From Armigeres subalbatus (taxonomy: Eukaryota > Arthropoda > Insecta > Diptera > Culicidae), in assembly GCF_024139115.2 (NCBI RefSeq), contig NC_085139.1, positions 70,289,203-70,353,202 of the forward strand: 64,000 nucleotides of DNA, written 5' to 3'. Numbering within the stretch: position 1 is the first letter of the stretch; the number at the start of each line of letters is the position of its first letter. Below the pieces are notes generated by a model, which did not search any database, was not told where the DNA came from, and worked only from the letters and a program-made list of their open reading frames with translations. This document shows positions 1 through 10,761 of this stretch, piece after piece. The position numbers and the translations under genes are program-made.

Positions 1-374
1 CGAGTTGTTGAACGTCAACCAGTAGGCCGTCAACGGGAAGAAGAGGAAGAGAAGACATCAAGAGGAGAACGAACTGCTTTCGGATCAGATAAAAGAAGAC
101 GATTGGTGCCTAAGAAGTTTGTAGACTACGTGCCGTATTAAAAAAAATTAAAGATAAGGTGGGATGTAGGGTTCTACTACAGACAAGGGAGAGATTTGTG
201 AGTACCTTGAGGAGCAGGAGGACTTGTGAGGGGAGTAGGTGAGCGTGTGTGAAATCGGGAAGTGTGGAAATAAACGTGGTGTAATTAAATCGGTGATAAT
301 ACGAAGAGTTTTGATCCATAAGTAATCTGAACAACCTATTACACCGCCGAATCCTGCTGGAGTAGTTGCCTTTA
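1..374. other. unassigned stretch, possible retroelement pol end
   Basis: The first ~140 bases read open on the plus strand with a basic, Arg/Lys/Glu-rich peptide ending in a stop (ending DYVPY). This resembles the tail of a retroelement polyprotein, but it is too short to assign. Nothing else recognisable is seen to 374. Confidence 0.25.
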
Positions 375-800
375 GTGATCCCATGGTTATCTATGCCTGC
401 CTTGCGGCAAGCAGGGAGACCATGCGAGGGTTGACACTTGCATGTTCAGGGCCAGATCAGCGCAAGTCCGGAAAGGGCATCTGAGCCTACTCCCACCCAG
501 TAGGCAAAACTGGATGGCAGGATAGCAGGTGCTACAAGGCCCGCCACGGTTTTATGGGACGGAAGACAGCCTAGCCATTAGTCCACTCGCCGTTTCTAGT
601 CGGTGTCACCCGGCTCTACTAAGAGAGTAGAATGTCAGACTGACAGCCCTCGCTTCAAAAATATTACAATATACTATACACATAGCCTTGACGTGCCTGC
701 CAGAACCATAATTGAGACCTTACTGGCGTCAGCCTCAATATGCGCTACAGCGCTCCCTCGTTTGTAGCACATTTAGCCGACTGGTCATGTCAACTAGTGT
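375..800. repeat. dispersed repeat related to LINE 5' leader at 30.4-30.8 kb
   Basis: Phrases such as CACTCGCCGTTT, GTCGGTGTCACCC, AGAGAGTAGAA and GAGACCTTACTGG recur, diverged and in the same order, at 30,400-30,740. There they sit upstream of the minus-strand CFDP2-type LINE. No LINE ORF follows here, so this is probably an orphan leader or a related truncated element. Confidence 0.5.
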
Positions 801-879
801 TGACCAACCATCGTTTCCAGTGGGAACCACGCGGAAGCGAACTATACTGCCCACCTCAACCACGAGTGTAACCGAACCA

Positions 880-1030
880 ATCTGAGATGTTTTGCCTTTC
901 TCGTACAACAAAGTTGTGTTGATTTCTCCAAAAAAAAATTTTGATAGAAGGCCCGAGAACCCATAGTGTTATATACTGACTCGACGAACTGAGGTGATGT
1001 CTGAATAATTTCTTCGTTTCCAGCATAAAA
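880..1030 (+). repeat. left end of a dispersed TIR-like repeat family
   Basis: Begins with GCCTTTCTCGTACAAC, then GATAGAAGGC and CCATAGTGTTATATAC, then a GACTCGACGAA/GATGATGTCTG segment. The same order occurs at 41,045-41,200. Other copies end in CGAGAAAGGCA plus CCGCTAGGTGGATTAA, so CTTTCTCG/CGAGAAAG are likely the termini. Only the left end is present. Confidence 0.5.
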
Positions 1031-1043
1031 CCAGAGAAATTCC

Positions 1044-1274
1044 ATGCAGTGCAGTGTTGGGAAAAACTCGGATGGCAACCAGAGTTGTATAACATTTGCC
1101 AGGTCTGAACGTGTGAGCCGACGATCGAAGCATATTGAGACGTGGGAGAATTATGTTCGAGAGTTATGCCAAGGTGGAGTGCATGAGTTGAAGTATTGTC
1201 CGACTGAAGATATTGCTGCAGATATTTTGACTAAGTCTCTGGTACGGTTAAGCAGAGGAAGTTCTCAAAGATGA
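1044..1274 (+). pseudogene. Ty1/copia RNase H C-terminal fragment
   Basis: An open frame contains RSKHIETW, then LKYCPTED and ADILTKSL. This is the hallmark C-terminal block of the copia-type RNase H, where the family has a similar KHIDxxxHFIRE...YCPTEDMxADxLTKxL string. The rest of the polyprotein is absent. It lies upstream of a copia reverse transcriptase piece (1640-1990), the reverse of the order within an element. The two are therefore separate insertions or a rearranged one. It is a relic without promoter or LTR that I can identify. Confidence 0.75.
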
Positions 1275-1639
1275 TGGGATTGTCTATAAGTGATGGCAGC
1301 AAAGGGAGTGTTGGCGTTACTATTGTTGTGCCACCCTTCATAATGTGTACCCCTGCAAGCACGTCAGTAGTAGCAACACAGGAAACGTCAGCAAGAAAGT
1401 GCCTTTGTGCAAGAAGGAGCCATTCAAATTCAAATGTGCTCTCGCTGTGTAAAAACTGTTTTTCGTAAGTAAAAATTATAAGTAAGTCAAATTATTCCTA
1501 GTTTCATCAAATCATTCCTGTTGAACATAATTTCAATTCCATTGGAACAGAAATCTCAATATGGACGAGCGGAAAAACCGCACGCTCCTGGAGATGACCA
1601 CTTGCATTATGCTTGACTGCCACTAAAGTATTGAAACGA

Positions 1640-1990
1640 AGCAAGCAATCACGATGGCATCATACGTTATACACAATTCACATGATTTTAAGAGTTCCGT
1701 ACAAGTGCAAGCTGACCCTCAAGTATACAAAAACAACGTCGCAAGAAGAGGAGATCTTGTTACTGATATATGTCGACGGCACGATTCTGCAAAAGAAGAG
1801 TTGACGTCGCTTGGAGCGGTGATTTCGGATAACGAAGAACAGGAACGGAGAAATGTTTATCCGGAAGGCCGCCAGCCAATTTGGTGTCGCCAATGTGAAA
1901 GCACCGAAGGTGCCTATAGATCGCAGTTAATGGCAGGCTCGTTTAGGCAGTAAGAAGTTACTGGAAGAGGGAGGACCACTTATGTGACAG
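1640..1990 (+). pseudogene. Ty1/copia reverse transcriptase fragment
   Basis: Frame changes are needed to follow it. One frame reads ILLLIYVDG, a decayed YVDD catalytic box in which the second Asp is Gly. A later frame reads SQFGVANVKAPKVPID, a typical copia segment between RT and RNase H. Stops and frameshifts make it non-functional. Its age relative to the RNase H fragment just upstream is unknown. Confidence 0.65.
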
Positions 1991-1999
1991 GTGTACACG

Positions 2000-2132
2000 C
2001 AGACACAACTCGTCTAACCGAACCGATTGATATGTGACCTTTGAACCTCTATCAAAAAATCATTTCATACAACATCATAAAAACATCTTGCTGTACGGGT
2101 CGGGAAAGGCAAAAAATGTTCAATCGAGGCAT
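2000..2132. other. 3' flank of DUF4789 gene 1
   Basis: Short AT-rich stretch downstream of the minus-strand gene. Nothing is recognised except the variant poly(A) signal listed next. Confidence 0.3.
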
Positions 2133-2138
2133 TTAATT
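2133..2138 (-). promoter_or_regulatory. candidate poly(A) signal ATTAAA for DUF4789 gene 1
   Basis: ATTAAA on the minus strand about 48 nt downstream of the gene 1 stop codon. It is a common variant of AATAAA. No canonical AATAAA is seen closer. Confidence 0.35.
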
Positions 2139-2185
2139 CACCATATAAAAAATACAATGCCGGGATCTATTTAAAGTACAAGTCA

Positions 2186-3262
2186 TCACTGATCGTCCAC
2201 TGAGTCCACTGAGGATTGGGTATTGAACTTCCGCCTTCGTGCCTTAATTTGCGTTGGTATCGGTGCAGCCAATTTATCTGTACAGGTTCCATTGTATTCA
2301 GCCGCAGATCCGGGAGCACATCGCATGGCATGCATAAATTCCACACTTCCATCTTCCTTCACTATGATATTCGGATCCTGGCTGTTGTAACGATTTCCTA
2401 TAAGCCGATTCGCCAAATTGACCGGCGCCGTCGAGATGCATTCTAACTGAAGCGTTTCTTCATTCACTCCGACCACATACTTGATACGATTTACCATCGG
2501 ACAGACTCCTTCATTGTTGTTGTGTAGTTTAACGCAAGTTCCATTGAATGGAATTAGCTTGTCCTTACATGTGTTCTTCGTGCATTGAGGCAGTTTGGAC
2601 CCCGGCTTGATTTCTACGTATTCATCTTCATTGCAGTACGCTCGGGTGTACAAAGGAAAACATCCAGCCGATCCAGGATGGTAGACGTGTGCTGGAAAAT
2701 TTATTGTTTCGTAAAAGCGATCATATAAAAGATGAGTTAAGTGACCTTACCGGGACGACAATCGCACACCCAATCGGTCGCCTGATCACCGGGGTACAAG
2801 ATTTCATTATGGCCGCATTTCCCCGGAATGTAAACTGGGGTTCGATTCTACGAGATGAAACGAATATTAGTTGGTTCAATGTTTGTCATCAACTTTCCTT
2901 TCCTTCCATCATATGATCGTTTAAACGCAAAACTGTAAAAACCCCACATCGAGTAACTATAGTTTACATAACAAAACATTTCTCTCGTTGCGACACACAT
3001 TCCACACACGAACTAAAGTTCACACGTTATCAACAGTGACCTTGATCTCCTCGATCGTTGATCTTCCTGGCATCCTTTGCTGCAAAACTATGATATCATC
3101 ATCACTTACCCTCGCGTTCTGTCGTCCAGGAATGTTTTCTGGCTCTTCGTTGTATCCAAACAGATCATCTGCTTTCGTTAAGGTAACTACCAACGCCAAC
3201 AATAACACAGTGATCGCTCCGTAATGGAACATAGTTATCATCATCTTGTTCGTTCGACCCAT
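2186..3262 (-). CDS. secreted Cys-rich DUF4789-type protein, gene 1 (3 exons, 251 aa)
   Basis: Coding exons are 3262-3110, 2847-2751 and 2691-2186, joined by GT-AG introns of 262 nt (phase 0) and 59 nt (phase 1). The N terminus is hydrophobic (residues ~12-29, GAITVLLLALVV), followed by KADD, a probable signal peptide and cleavage region, so the product is expected to be secreted. The body has a Cys pattern with NEILYPGD, DWVCDC, HVYHPG, YTRAYC and LPQC. I recognise this as DUF4789, an insect family of unknown function. The C terminus has two further Cys (MRCAPG, YNGTC) and a basic tail (KARRRK). TATA-box spacing suggests translation may begin at Met7, Met8 or Met11 rather than at the first Met. 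It is paralogous to the divergent gene at 12766. The exon structure is inferred from splice consensus and paralogue alignment, without transcript data. Confidence 0.85.
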
Positions 3263-3289
3263 CTCTTGGTACTAACGGATCTTTTCCGT

Positions 3290-3295
3290 TTTATA
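3290..3295 (-). promoter_or_regulatory. candidate TATA box of DUF4789 gene 1
   Basis: TATAAA on the minus strand, 28-33 nt upstream of the first in-frame ATG (3262). At normal TATA spacing, transcription would start almost at that ATG. This favours the downstream Met codons as the real start. Confidence 0.5.
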
Positions 3296-3299
3296 TTTC

Positions 3300-4194
3300 G
3301 ATGCAGATAGCGAGCGTATGAGTTTCTCTGCTCATTATGCGCGCTCGCAGCTTTTTTTTGGGAAGCTGAGAGAGAGAGATTGGTTGTTGTCCACCGAAGA
3401 GAACCTGCAGATCTCGTTCGCTAATAGGCCATCGTTTGTGATTTCCACGCGAACCAGTTGTGTGACGTCATTAACTTAATGATTGTACATAATGATGTTT
3501 TTTTTTCGATTTGGGTGCTGCAATTTTAAATGCAATGTACAATGTTTGAGATTACAAAATTTGAGAATATTTTGTCCAAGTTTCTGTTTACTTATGTATA
3601 GTGATTACCGATTGGAAGATTAGACCGCATACTGATCATGACTGAATAGTGTTTTGTTATGAAGCTTCCACTTTCAAGAGAAGCGTGCTCGATTTGCAAA
3701 AAGGAAAACCGGATAGATGGGTATACCGCTGTTCAAACAGGCGTGCTAAGCCCCTTCATGTGTTTTGGATTCGGGGATTTTCAGCGATCCGTGGAAGTTT
3801 GTAGTACATGTCGGTAGTAAACATGGTTTGCGTTGAAAGGAAGAATATACTACATATTTACAAAAGGGTATAAAAGCCTACCTTTTTATGAAAAGATTCA
3901 CTAGGAATATGTACCAAAATTCAGAAAATTGCATCATCTTTTTTAATTTTTTTTGTCGGTTGGCCTTTTTCCACCGACGCCATGAAGAAGACTGCACTGC
4001 ACATGGACCCCATCGCGCTCATCAACACCGGGCCGGCAGCGTGTTCACCATCTGTCTTGTAGGTAGAATTTTTCAAAATTGTATTTAGGGAGTTTGCTAT
4101 TCCTTTGGCGTAACACTAAACGGGGCCGGATTAAATAGGTGCAACAAAAGCAGTGATAAAATTTATCCCCCTCCCTTTTTTGTCCTCCTAGGTG
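3300..4194. other. intergenic stretch upstream of gene 1
   Basis: No gene recognised. It contains a GA-rich run near 3,370, a TGACGTCA-like site (TGTGACGTCATT near 3,460) and poly-T runs. Short ORFs show no family signature. Confidence 0.4.
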
Positions 4195-4640
4195 ATTTTA
4201 TCTCTCTTTCTTTTCTGATTGACTTTATCTCTCTTTCTTTTCTGATTGACTTTATCTCTTTTTTCTTTTCCGATTGACTTTATCTCTCTTTCTTTTCTGA
4301 TTGACTTCATCTCTCTTTCTTCATTTTCTGATTGACTTTATCTCTCTTTATTTTCTCGATATCACCCTCCCCCCTTTTGCTCTCCTAGGTGGTTTTATGT
4401 CTCTTTCTTTACTGATTGACTTTATCTCTCTTTCTTTTCTGATTAACTTTATCTCTCTTTCTTTTCTGATTGACTTTATCTCTCTTTTTATTCTGATCGA
4501 CTTTATCTCTTTTTTTCTGATTGATTTTACCTCTTTTTCTTTTCTGCTCGACTATATTTTTTTTCTGATTGACTTCATTTCTCTTTCTTTTCTGATTTAC
4601 TTTATCTATCTTTCTTTTCTAATTGACTTTATTTCTCTTT
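4195..4640. repeat. pyrimidine-rich minisatellite, ~27-nt unit
   Basis: About 16 imperfect tandem copies of a unit with the core CTCTCTTTCTTTTCTGATTG plus ACTTTAT. Every cytosine/thymine-rich unit carries a GATTGAC core. It merges into the simple repeat that follows. Confidence 0.9.
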
Positions 4641-4644
4641 TTTG

Positions 4645-4723
<79 letters not shown>

Positions 4724-4726
4724 CTC

Positions 4727-4806
<80 letters not shown>

Positions 4807-4823
4807 ACACACACACACACCAG
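4645..4823. repeat. compound microsatellite (TC)n-(CTTT)n-(TC)n-(CA)n
   Basis: Long (TC)n, then TTTC repeats near 4,730-4,760, then (TC)n and a short (CA)n ending at 4,820. The R1-like LINE begins immediately after the (CA)n. The long Ser/Leu and Arg/Glu ORFs across it are simple-repeat translations. Confidence 0.95.
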
Positions 4824-4929
4824 GGGGCAGCAGGGACTTTGTCCAAGGGCTTGACGACCCCTCCCCATGGCCACTGCGAGTCAGACCGGGACAATTGTCC
4901 CTAACCCCTAATCCCCTAATGGGACCAAA

Positions 4930-5670
4930 ATGGAAAACCAAGGCAATTCTTCAACTAGTGGTAGTAGTGTAGGCGACAACCCCTTCGCAAGAGGTGGGTT
5001 GTTCAGGTCTCCGCCTAGGAGGCCAGAGGCAATAGTCGGCAGCTCAGTGCGCAGCGCCAGCGTGGGTCACTTAACCTTCCTCTCGGCTAAAAAAACGCCG
5101 GTAGAGGTTATTGACGGCCCATGGCTTGTGGAGGCGATGAACCGCAAACGCGATGGGCTTTCGGCCTTCGAGGTGGCGACGGAACAGCTGGACGCCATCA
5201 TCGACTTTGCGTCATCGAAGCATAATATCAGTAAGGACCTCAAGAGGAGCTTGCAGAAACTTCGAAAGTCGATGTTGGACGCCAAGCTGGAAAAGGCGGT
5301 CGGGACGGCCAAGTGCGAAGCCGTGAAATCCATGGAGTCAAGGTCTACCCAGACTGAGGCCCAAGAATTCGCGGATTTGGGCAAGGTCGAATCGACCGAG
5401 GACGTGCCAGCGAAGACGGTGGTGCCAAAGTCTGCCCAGACCGAGGCTCAAGTATTCGCGGGCAAGTCGGGGTGGCTGCTCCAACGGAGCAGACACAAAA
5501 ACAGGGAGACAGTCTCCAGGGATGAGCTCCCTGGGGCCGCCCCAAAACGCGGAGGGTTACTACCCCGAACAAGGGTAGTGGGGCTGGGAAGCCGAACCCC
5601 GGCCAGGTACCTCCAAAACCGGGGAGGAAGAACCTGGAAAGGTCCGTCCACCCAGGAAAGACGGTGGTAA
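4930..5670 (+). pseudogene. R1-like LINE copy 1, ORF1 N-terminal part
   Basis: The ATG lies ~105 bases after the (CA)n repeat. The product starts MENQGNSS and has NPFARGGLFRSPP near residue 20-32. That motif recurs as NPFASSGMVRSPP in the second R1-like copy near 26.7 kb, which supports the start. A helical Lys/Glu-rich region follows. R1-type ORF1 proteins bind element RNA. The frame closes at 5670, well before the zinc knuckles, which lie in another frame from 5891 onward. A frameshift therefore separates the two halves of ORF1. Confidence 0.7.
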
Positions 5671-5890
5671 GGGGTTACGGCAGGCTGAGAGCTCTCAGCC
5701 GCCCCAGACCAGGGAAATAGAGGGATGACGCCTCCTAGACCCTGGTCAAGAACAAAAGGAAACCGAAGACGTCAAGGGTCGAAATGAAGGCCCAGGCGAA
5801 TGAGGGTAGCAGAAAGTCTAGGGTAGGCGCCAATCGCTCCAGGGCGATGCCCTAGTCATCAAAACGGACGAGGCTAAGTACTCGGACGTC

Positions 5891-7705
5891 TTGAAAACGA
5901 TGAGGAGTGACGTCAAGCTCGGTGAACTCGGCGCCGACGTACGTCGAATAAAACGTACCCGGATGGGCGAGATGATCCTCGAGCTGAAGCAGGGCGTCTC
6001 GCAAAAGGGCGCCGCCTACAAGAAGTTGGCGGAGGAAGTCCTAGGCAGAACGGTCAAGGTGAGGGCACTCACGACGGAGGTGAATCTAAGGGTTAAAGAC
6101 CTGGACGAGATCACCGAAGTCGAAGAGCTCGTCACGGCACTGCGGCGACAGTGTGAAGTGGAGGCGTCCACCGCAGCCGTTCGGCTACGGAAAGGTCCAG
6201 CAGGGACACAGGTAGCATTGGTTCGGCTACTTGCAGCTGACGCCTCTAAGGTAGTCAAGTTAGGGAGCGTCAAGGTGGGGTGGTCGGTATGCCCTGTGGG
6301 CATATACGAGCAACCCGAAGTTTGCTTCAAGTGCCTGGAACCGGGGCACAAGCAATGGGACTGCAAAGGCCCTGACAGAAGCAAGCTCTGTCGACGCTGC
6401 GGATTGGAGGGACATAAGGCACAATGCTGCACGAACCCTCCCGACTGTTTGATCTATTCCAGCAAAGCTGCGAACAGGGTGCTTGCTGGGGGATTCGAAG
6501 TGCCCGGCGTTAAAGCGTGTTGCAAAATCACAGTGCAGGTAACGCAGCTAAACCTGAACCACTGTGATGCAGCCCAGCAACTGCTGTGTCAGACAGTTGC
6601 TGAATGGGGGACGGATATCGCCATCATAGCAGATCCTTACCGGGTACCCGCCAGGAACGGTAATTGGGTCACCGATGGGTCTCAAATGGCAGCGATATGG
6701 ACAACGGGGAAATACCCAGTTCAAGAGTTGGTGTCTTCGACACACGAGGGCTTCGTCATTGCCAAAATCAACGGGGTCTTCTTCTGCAGCTGCTATGCAC
6801 CTCCTCGATGGTCGATCGAGCAGTTCAGTCGAATGCTAGATTGTTTGATGGCTAACGTGATGGGGCGTAGGCCGGTGGTGATAGCGGGGGACTTCAACGC
6901 TTGGGCCGTGGAATGGGGAAGCCGATCCACGAATCAACGGGGGCAGATCCTGCTGGAATCACTGGCCTTGTTGGATGTGGACTTGGCTAATGTCGGTACC
7001 AAAAGTACCTACAGCTGGAACGGCGCCGAGTCGATTATCGACGTTACGTTCTGGAGCCCTGGCCAAACGAGTAGTTCGAACTGGAGGGTAGATGATGGCT
7101 ACACTCACAGCGACCACCTGGCGGTTCGCTACAGTATCGACTATACGACCAGCATTCAGCGGACGGAAGAAGGGGCGAGGCCTAGTCCTCGTATGTGGAA
7201 GACATCATACTTCGACGACGAGGTGTTTAAGGAAGCGCTCCGCCGCGAGCACAATACTCTCGGTCTGAGTGGCGAGCAGCTGGTAACAGTACTCTCGCGT
7301 GCATGCGATGCCACCATGCCTAGGAAAGTCCACCCTAGGAATGGTGCCTGCCTACGGGCACGGAGGCGGATGCAGCGAGCACGCACAGAAGAGGAGCGTG
7401 TTGAACGACGGGTGGCGTTCGTGGCTGCTAGAGCCGCTCTGAAGACTGAGATTAGATCAAGCAAAAAAGCCTGCTTCCAGGGCCTGTGTCAAAGTGCCAA
7501 CGCGAATCCATGGGATGACGCCTATAGGGTCGTAATGGCCCCTACAGACCAGTCTCCAGAGATGCTGGAGAGGATCATCGCGGGGGCTCTTCCCACGTCA
7601 CGACCCAAGTCCCTGGCCTCCCTTTGTGGAGCTGCCACGGGCCAGGGTGGCCGACGAGGGAAGAGTAATGGTGGCGGAACTTGCGGGGATTGCACAGTCC
7701 CTTAG
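5891..7705 (+). pseudogene. R1-like LINE copy 1, ORF1 zinc knuckles fused to endonuclease
   Basis: Residues ~1-140 are the ORF1 C-terminal half. CCHC knuckles follow (CFKCLEPGHKQWDC and CRRCGLEGHKAQCC, ~residues 142-180). The same frame continues from ~215 (QLNLNHC) into an exonuclease/endonuclease/phosphatase domain with GDFNAW and SDHLAV. In intact R1 elements ORF1 and ORF2 are separate, so this continuous frame is probably a product of indels. The usual catalytic Glu of the EPYR motif reads DPYR here. The linker toward the RT ends with DAYRVVMAP. The Glu loss and broken surroundings argue against activity. Confidence 0.75.
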
Positions 7706-9390
7706 TGTAGGTAAGGCGCCAGGACCGGATGGTATTCCGAACCTGGCCATCAAAGCGGCCATTGCCAAGGCTCCTGAGATGTTCTGATCTGTCATGCAGA
7801 GATGCCTGGACGAGGGAGTCTTCCCTGAAGCATGGAAAAGGCAGAGCTTGGTCCTATTGCCAAAAGCGGGAAAACCACCGGGGGATCCGTCGACATATAG
7901 ACCAATATGCCTGCTTGATACGGCGGGGAAGGTGCTCGAGAAGATCATCCTCAACAGGTTGTTGATATGCACGGAGGGTGCGGATGGTCTATCGAGTAAC
8001 CAGTTTGGCTTCCGAAAGGGTAAGTCGACCGCTATCTTGTCGGTTACCAAATCCGCGGAGATAGCTATCCAGCGTAAGAGGAGGGGAGTTCGCTATTGTG
8101 CAGTAGTGACTCGACGTGTGGAGTGCATTCAATAGTGCCAGTTGGGCAGCTATTGCAGATGCGCTCCTGCGTTTTGGATTTCCCGAATACCTGTACAAGA
8201 TTCTCGGAAGCTACTTCCAGAATCAAGTACTGGTATACGATGTGGAGGCGGGTCGGAAGTGCGTTGACATAACCTTAGGGGCTCCGCAAGGTTCCATACT
8301 GGGTCCGGCGTTATGGAACGTCATGTACGACGGTGTCTTGAGGTTGAAGTTCCCGGTGGGCGTGATAATCGTCGGCTTCGCTGATGATATTACGCTGGAG
8401 GTCTACGGCGAATCGATCGAAGAGGTGGAGTTGACTGCAGCCCACTTGATCGCAATTGTGGAGGAGTGGATGAGTTCCAGGAAGTTAGAACTGGCTCACC
8501 ACAAGAATGAGGTGGCTGTTGTTAACAACCGAAAGTCGGAGCAACAAGCGGTGATAAGGGCAGGCAACTGCGTGGTCACCTCTGAACGCTCCATCAAACT
8601 CTTGGGGGTAAGGATCGACGATAAGCTCACCTTTGGTAGCCACGTCAATTACGCATGCAAGCGTGCCTCCACAGCTATAGTGGCATTGTCCCGGACGATG
8701 TGCAATAGCTCTGCGATTTATGCTAGTGTCGCTCTGTCCATACTGAGGTGTGGGGGGCCAGCTTGGGGCACGGCCTTGCGTATCAACTGCTGCAGAACGA
8801 AGTTGGAAAGTACGTATAAGCTCATGTGCCTAAGAGTTGCGAGCGCGTACCGTACCGTGTCGCACGATGCACTTTGCGTCATCACCGGTATGATGCCTAT
8901 TGACATCGTTATCGGTGAAGACATAGAGTGCTTCGAAATGCGCGGCACGAGAGACATCCGTAGGACTGTCAGGTTGGCCTAAATGGTCAAATAGCAGCGT
9001 GCGTGGGACAGTTCCACTAAGGGTAGATGGACACATAGGTTGATACCGGAGATAGGTACGTGGGTCAAGAGGCGCCATGGGGAAATCACTTTCCACCTGA
9101 CCCAGGTCCTTACAGGCCATGGTTGCTTCAGACAGTATCTACATCGGTTCGGACACTCGGCCTCGCTCGAGTGTCCAGTGTGCGTAGGTTTAGAGAAAAC
9201 GGCGGATCACGTGTTGTTCGTGTGCCCACGTTTTCGCACAATGCGTGACCACATGCTTGCCACATGTGGTCTGGACACTACCCGGGACAACCTAGTCCGT
9301 AGGATGTGTAAAGAATGAAGTTGGCTGGAACGCCGTTTTATCGGCTATCGTCCAAATCGTCTCGGAGCTACACAGAAGGTGTACATCTCC
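7706..9390 (+). pseudogene. R1-like LINE copy 1, reverse transcriptase and C-terminal domain (broken)
   Basis: The path is GKAPGPDGIPN (7,709-), an internal TGA near 7,785, then CLDEGVFPEAW, YRPICLLDT and NQFGFRKGKST up to ~8,110. After a frameshift come WSAFNSASW, GAPQGSILGP and the catalytic GFADDITL (~8,370). More stops lie near 8,980, then WTHRLIPE and CPVC...H...CPRF (9,170-9,235). The end continues in a shifted frame (VGWNAVLSAIVQIVSELHRR) to ~9,390. The catalytic FADD is kept, but the multiple lesions make it inactive. Confidence 0.75.
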
Positions 9391-10310
9391 TGTTTCTGGA
9401 GTGCAACAAAAGCATTTGAATATATCGAGGTAAAATGTTATATTCATCTTGCCTGACAAGAACGACTTCGTCTTAAAAAGTTGAAGTTCGTTGCATGTCG
9501 TTTTTAGTATGCGTGCCATACGGCTCACCGCAAACAAGAGTGCTTTGAGCAATACAATACGGTTTGTCTCGACGGTCTTTCGGAACTTGCTGAGTACATC
9601 GCAGAAACACCTTCAACGTCGACTGGCCGTGGACGTCCTCAAAAACAATTTGATAAACTTATAGTGATAGAAGTAAGCTGAGGAAAGGTTCTTTTAGCCA
9701 CAAGAAAAAAAATGCATATAGGGCTTGGCGATTCAAAATGGTGTATTCCATTGGTTCTCAAAAATCGTAAAAGTGCAACTAAAATGTTTACGACTCTCAA
9801 AGATTCACATGGAATGATGTCACCTGAAGAGGGATTCGAATATTTTTTTAGACTGCGATTTTACTAAATATGCATATGAGCGAACGGTGAAAAAGAACCC
9901 ATCCGAGCTACCATGTAATCAAGAGCATGAAAAAAGTTTGCTCACCAGTCATCATCAAAAAATCAGGTAGACATTTATGTTTTTATATCCACATGTTTTT
10001 CCAGCAAACCAATTTTAATTTTTTTTTTCTTTTCAGGTTAAATTACAAGTACTCATTATTGGATTAATTTAAAAATCATCGAACCAACAAATGAATTCCA
10101 ACGATCACACAGAGCTAGTGCTTTTAAGCAGCTGAGGTATGATTACTCTACAGCTATCAAAACCAAATCAAAAGGATGAGAGTGACGTCTTTTTAGTGAC
10201 AACAACTCCTATACAACTTTTTATCAGAACAACGAGAAAAGCATTTTGTGGCATAATTTAACACCCCAAAAAAATTTACTTTACAGGAGCTTGAAGCAGG
10301 ATACGAATCG
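9391..10310. other. intergenic stretch, nothing assigned
   Basis: AT-rich sequence after the LINE. No family signature, tandem repeat or TIR is recognised. A minus-strand ORF of 86 codons at 9292-9552 overlaps the LINE end and has no recognisable motif. Confidence 0.4.
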
Positions 10311-10316
10311 AACGAA

Positions 10317-10514
10317 CTATAGATAGTAGAATCTATAGATGAGCGAAAGCATGGCTGAGTCGATTTTTTTGCCCGTGCATACGCGCATATGACGTCACAG
10401 CCCTTAACGTTTCCATTGAAATCGTGACGTCATGCTCGTTTGGAGACACGTTTGACAGTTCGTTTGGAGACAGAGGATTTATCTTCGCTCATCTATATAT
10501 TCCACTATCTATAG
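10317..10514. mobile_element. MITE, 198 bp, 31-bp TIRs, 6-bp TSD
   Basis: The ends are inverted repeats starting CTATAGATAGT and matching at 29 of 31 positions. The element is flanked by AACGAA on both sides (10311-10316 and 10515-10520). There is no coding capacity. Two TGACGTCA palindromes lie inside. Confidence 0.85.
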
Positions 10515-10761
10515 AACGAACACATCGCCCCTGCACGCTTGGATGGGATTTTTTGAGTGTTTATTACATATTTCCTACAGAATGAAAATTAAGAAATGGA
10601 AGATCACAAAGGATTCAAAGGCCAACATTTTTGATTGGAAAAAAACTGAAAAAATGTACGAAGCAGAGCAGGCAGAGCAGGGACCAACACAACAGGAAAC
10701 GTGTGTCGGAACGCATTTCGAATGTTAAATTACTTTTCAGTTTTGGACATCGACGAAGAGC

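Larger units (their letters stand above)
4824..9390 (+). mobile_element. R1-clade non-LTR retrotransposon, decayed copy 1
   Basis: A single plus-strand LINE in natural order: 5' leader, ORF1 with CCHC knuckles, APE-type endonuclease, reverse transcriptase, and a C-terminal CCHC-like domain (CPVC...DHVLF.CPRF). Multiple frameshifts and at least one internal stop break it. Its 5' end abuts (CA)n. Some R1-clade families insert in AC-type microsatellites, so this may be targeted integration. The 3' end fades at about 9,390 without a poly(A) tail or matching microsatellite, so it is truncated or overwritten there. Confidence 0.85.

Noticed and set aside
4301..4941. Long Leu/Ser- and Arg/Glu-rich frames on both strands
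   Set aside because: They are translations of the pyrimidine minisatellite and (TC)n tract, with no sequence complexity.
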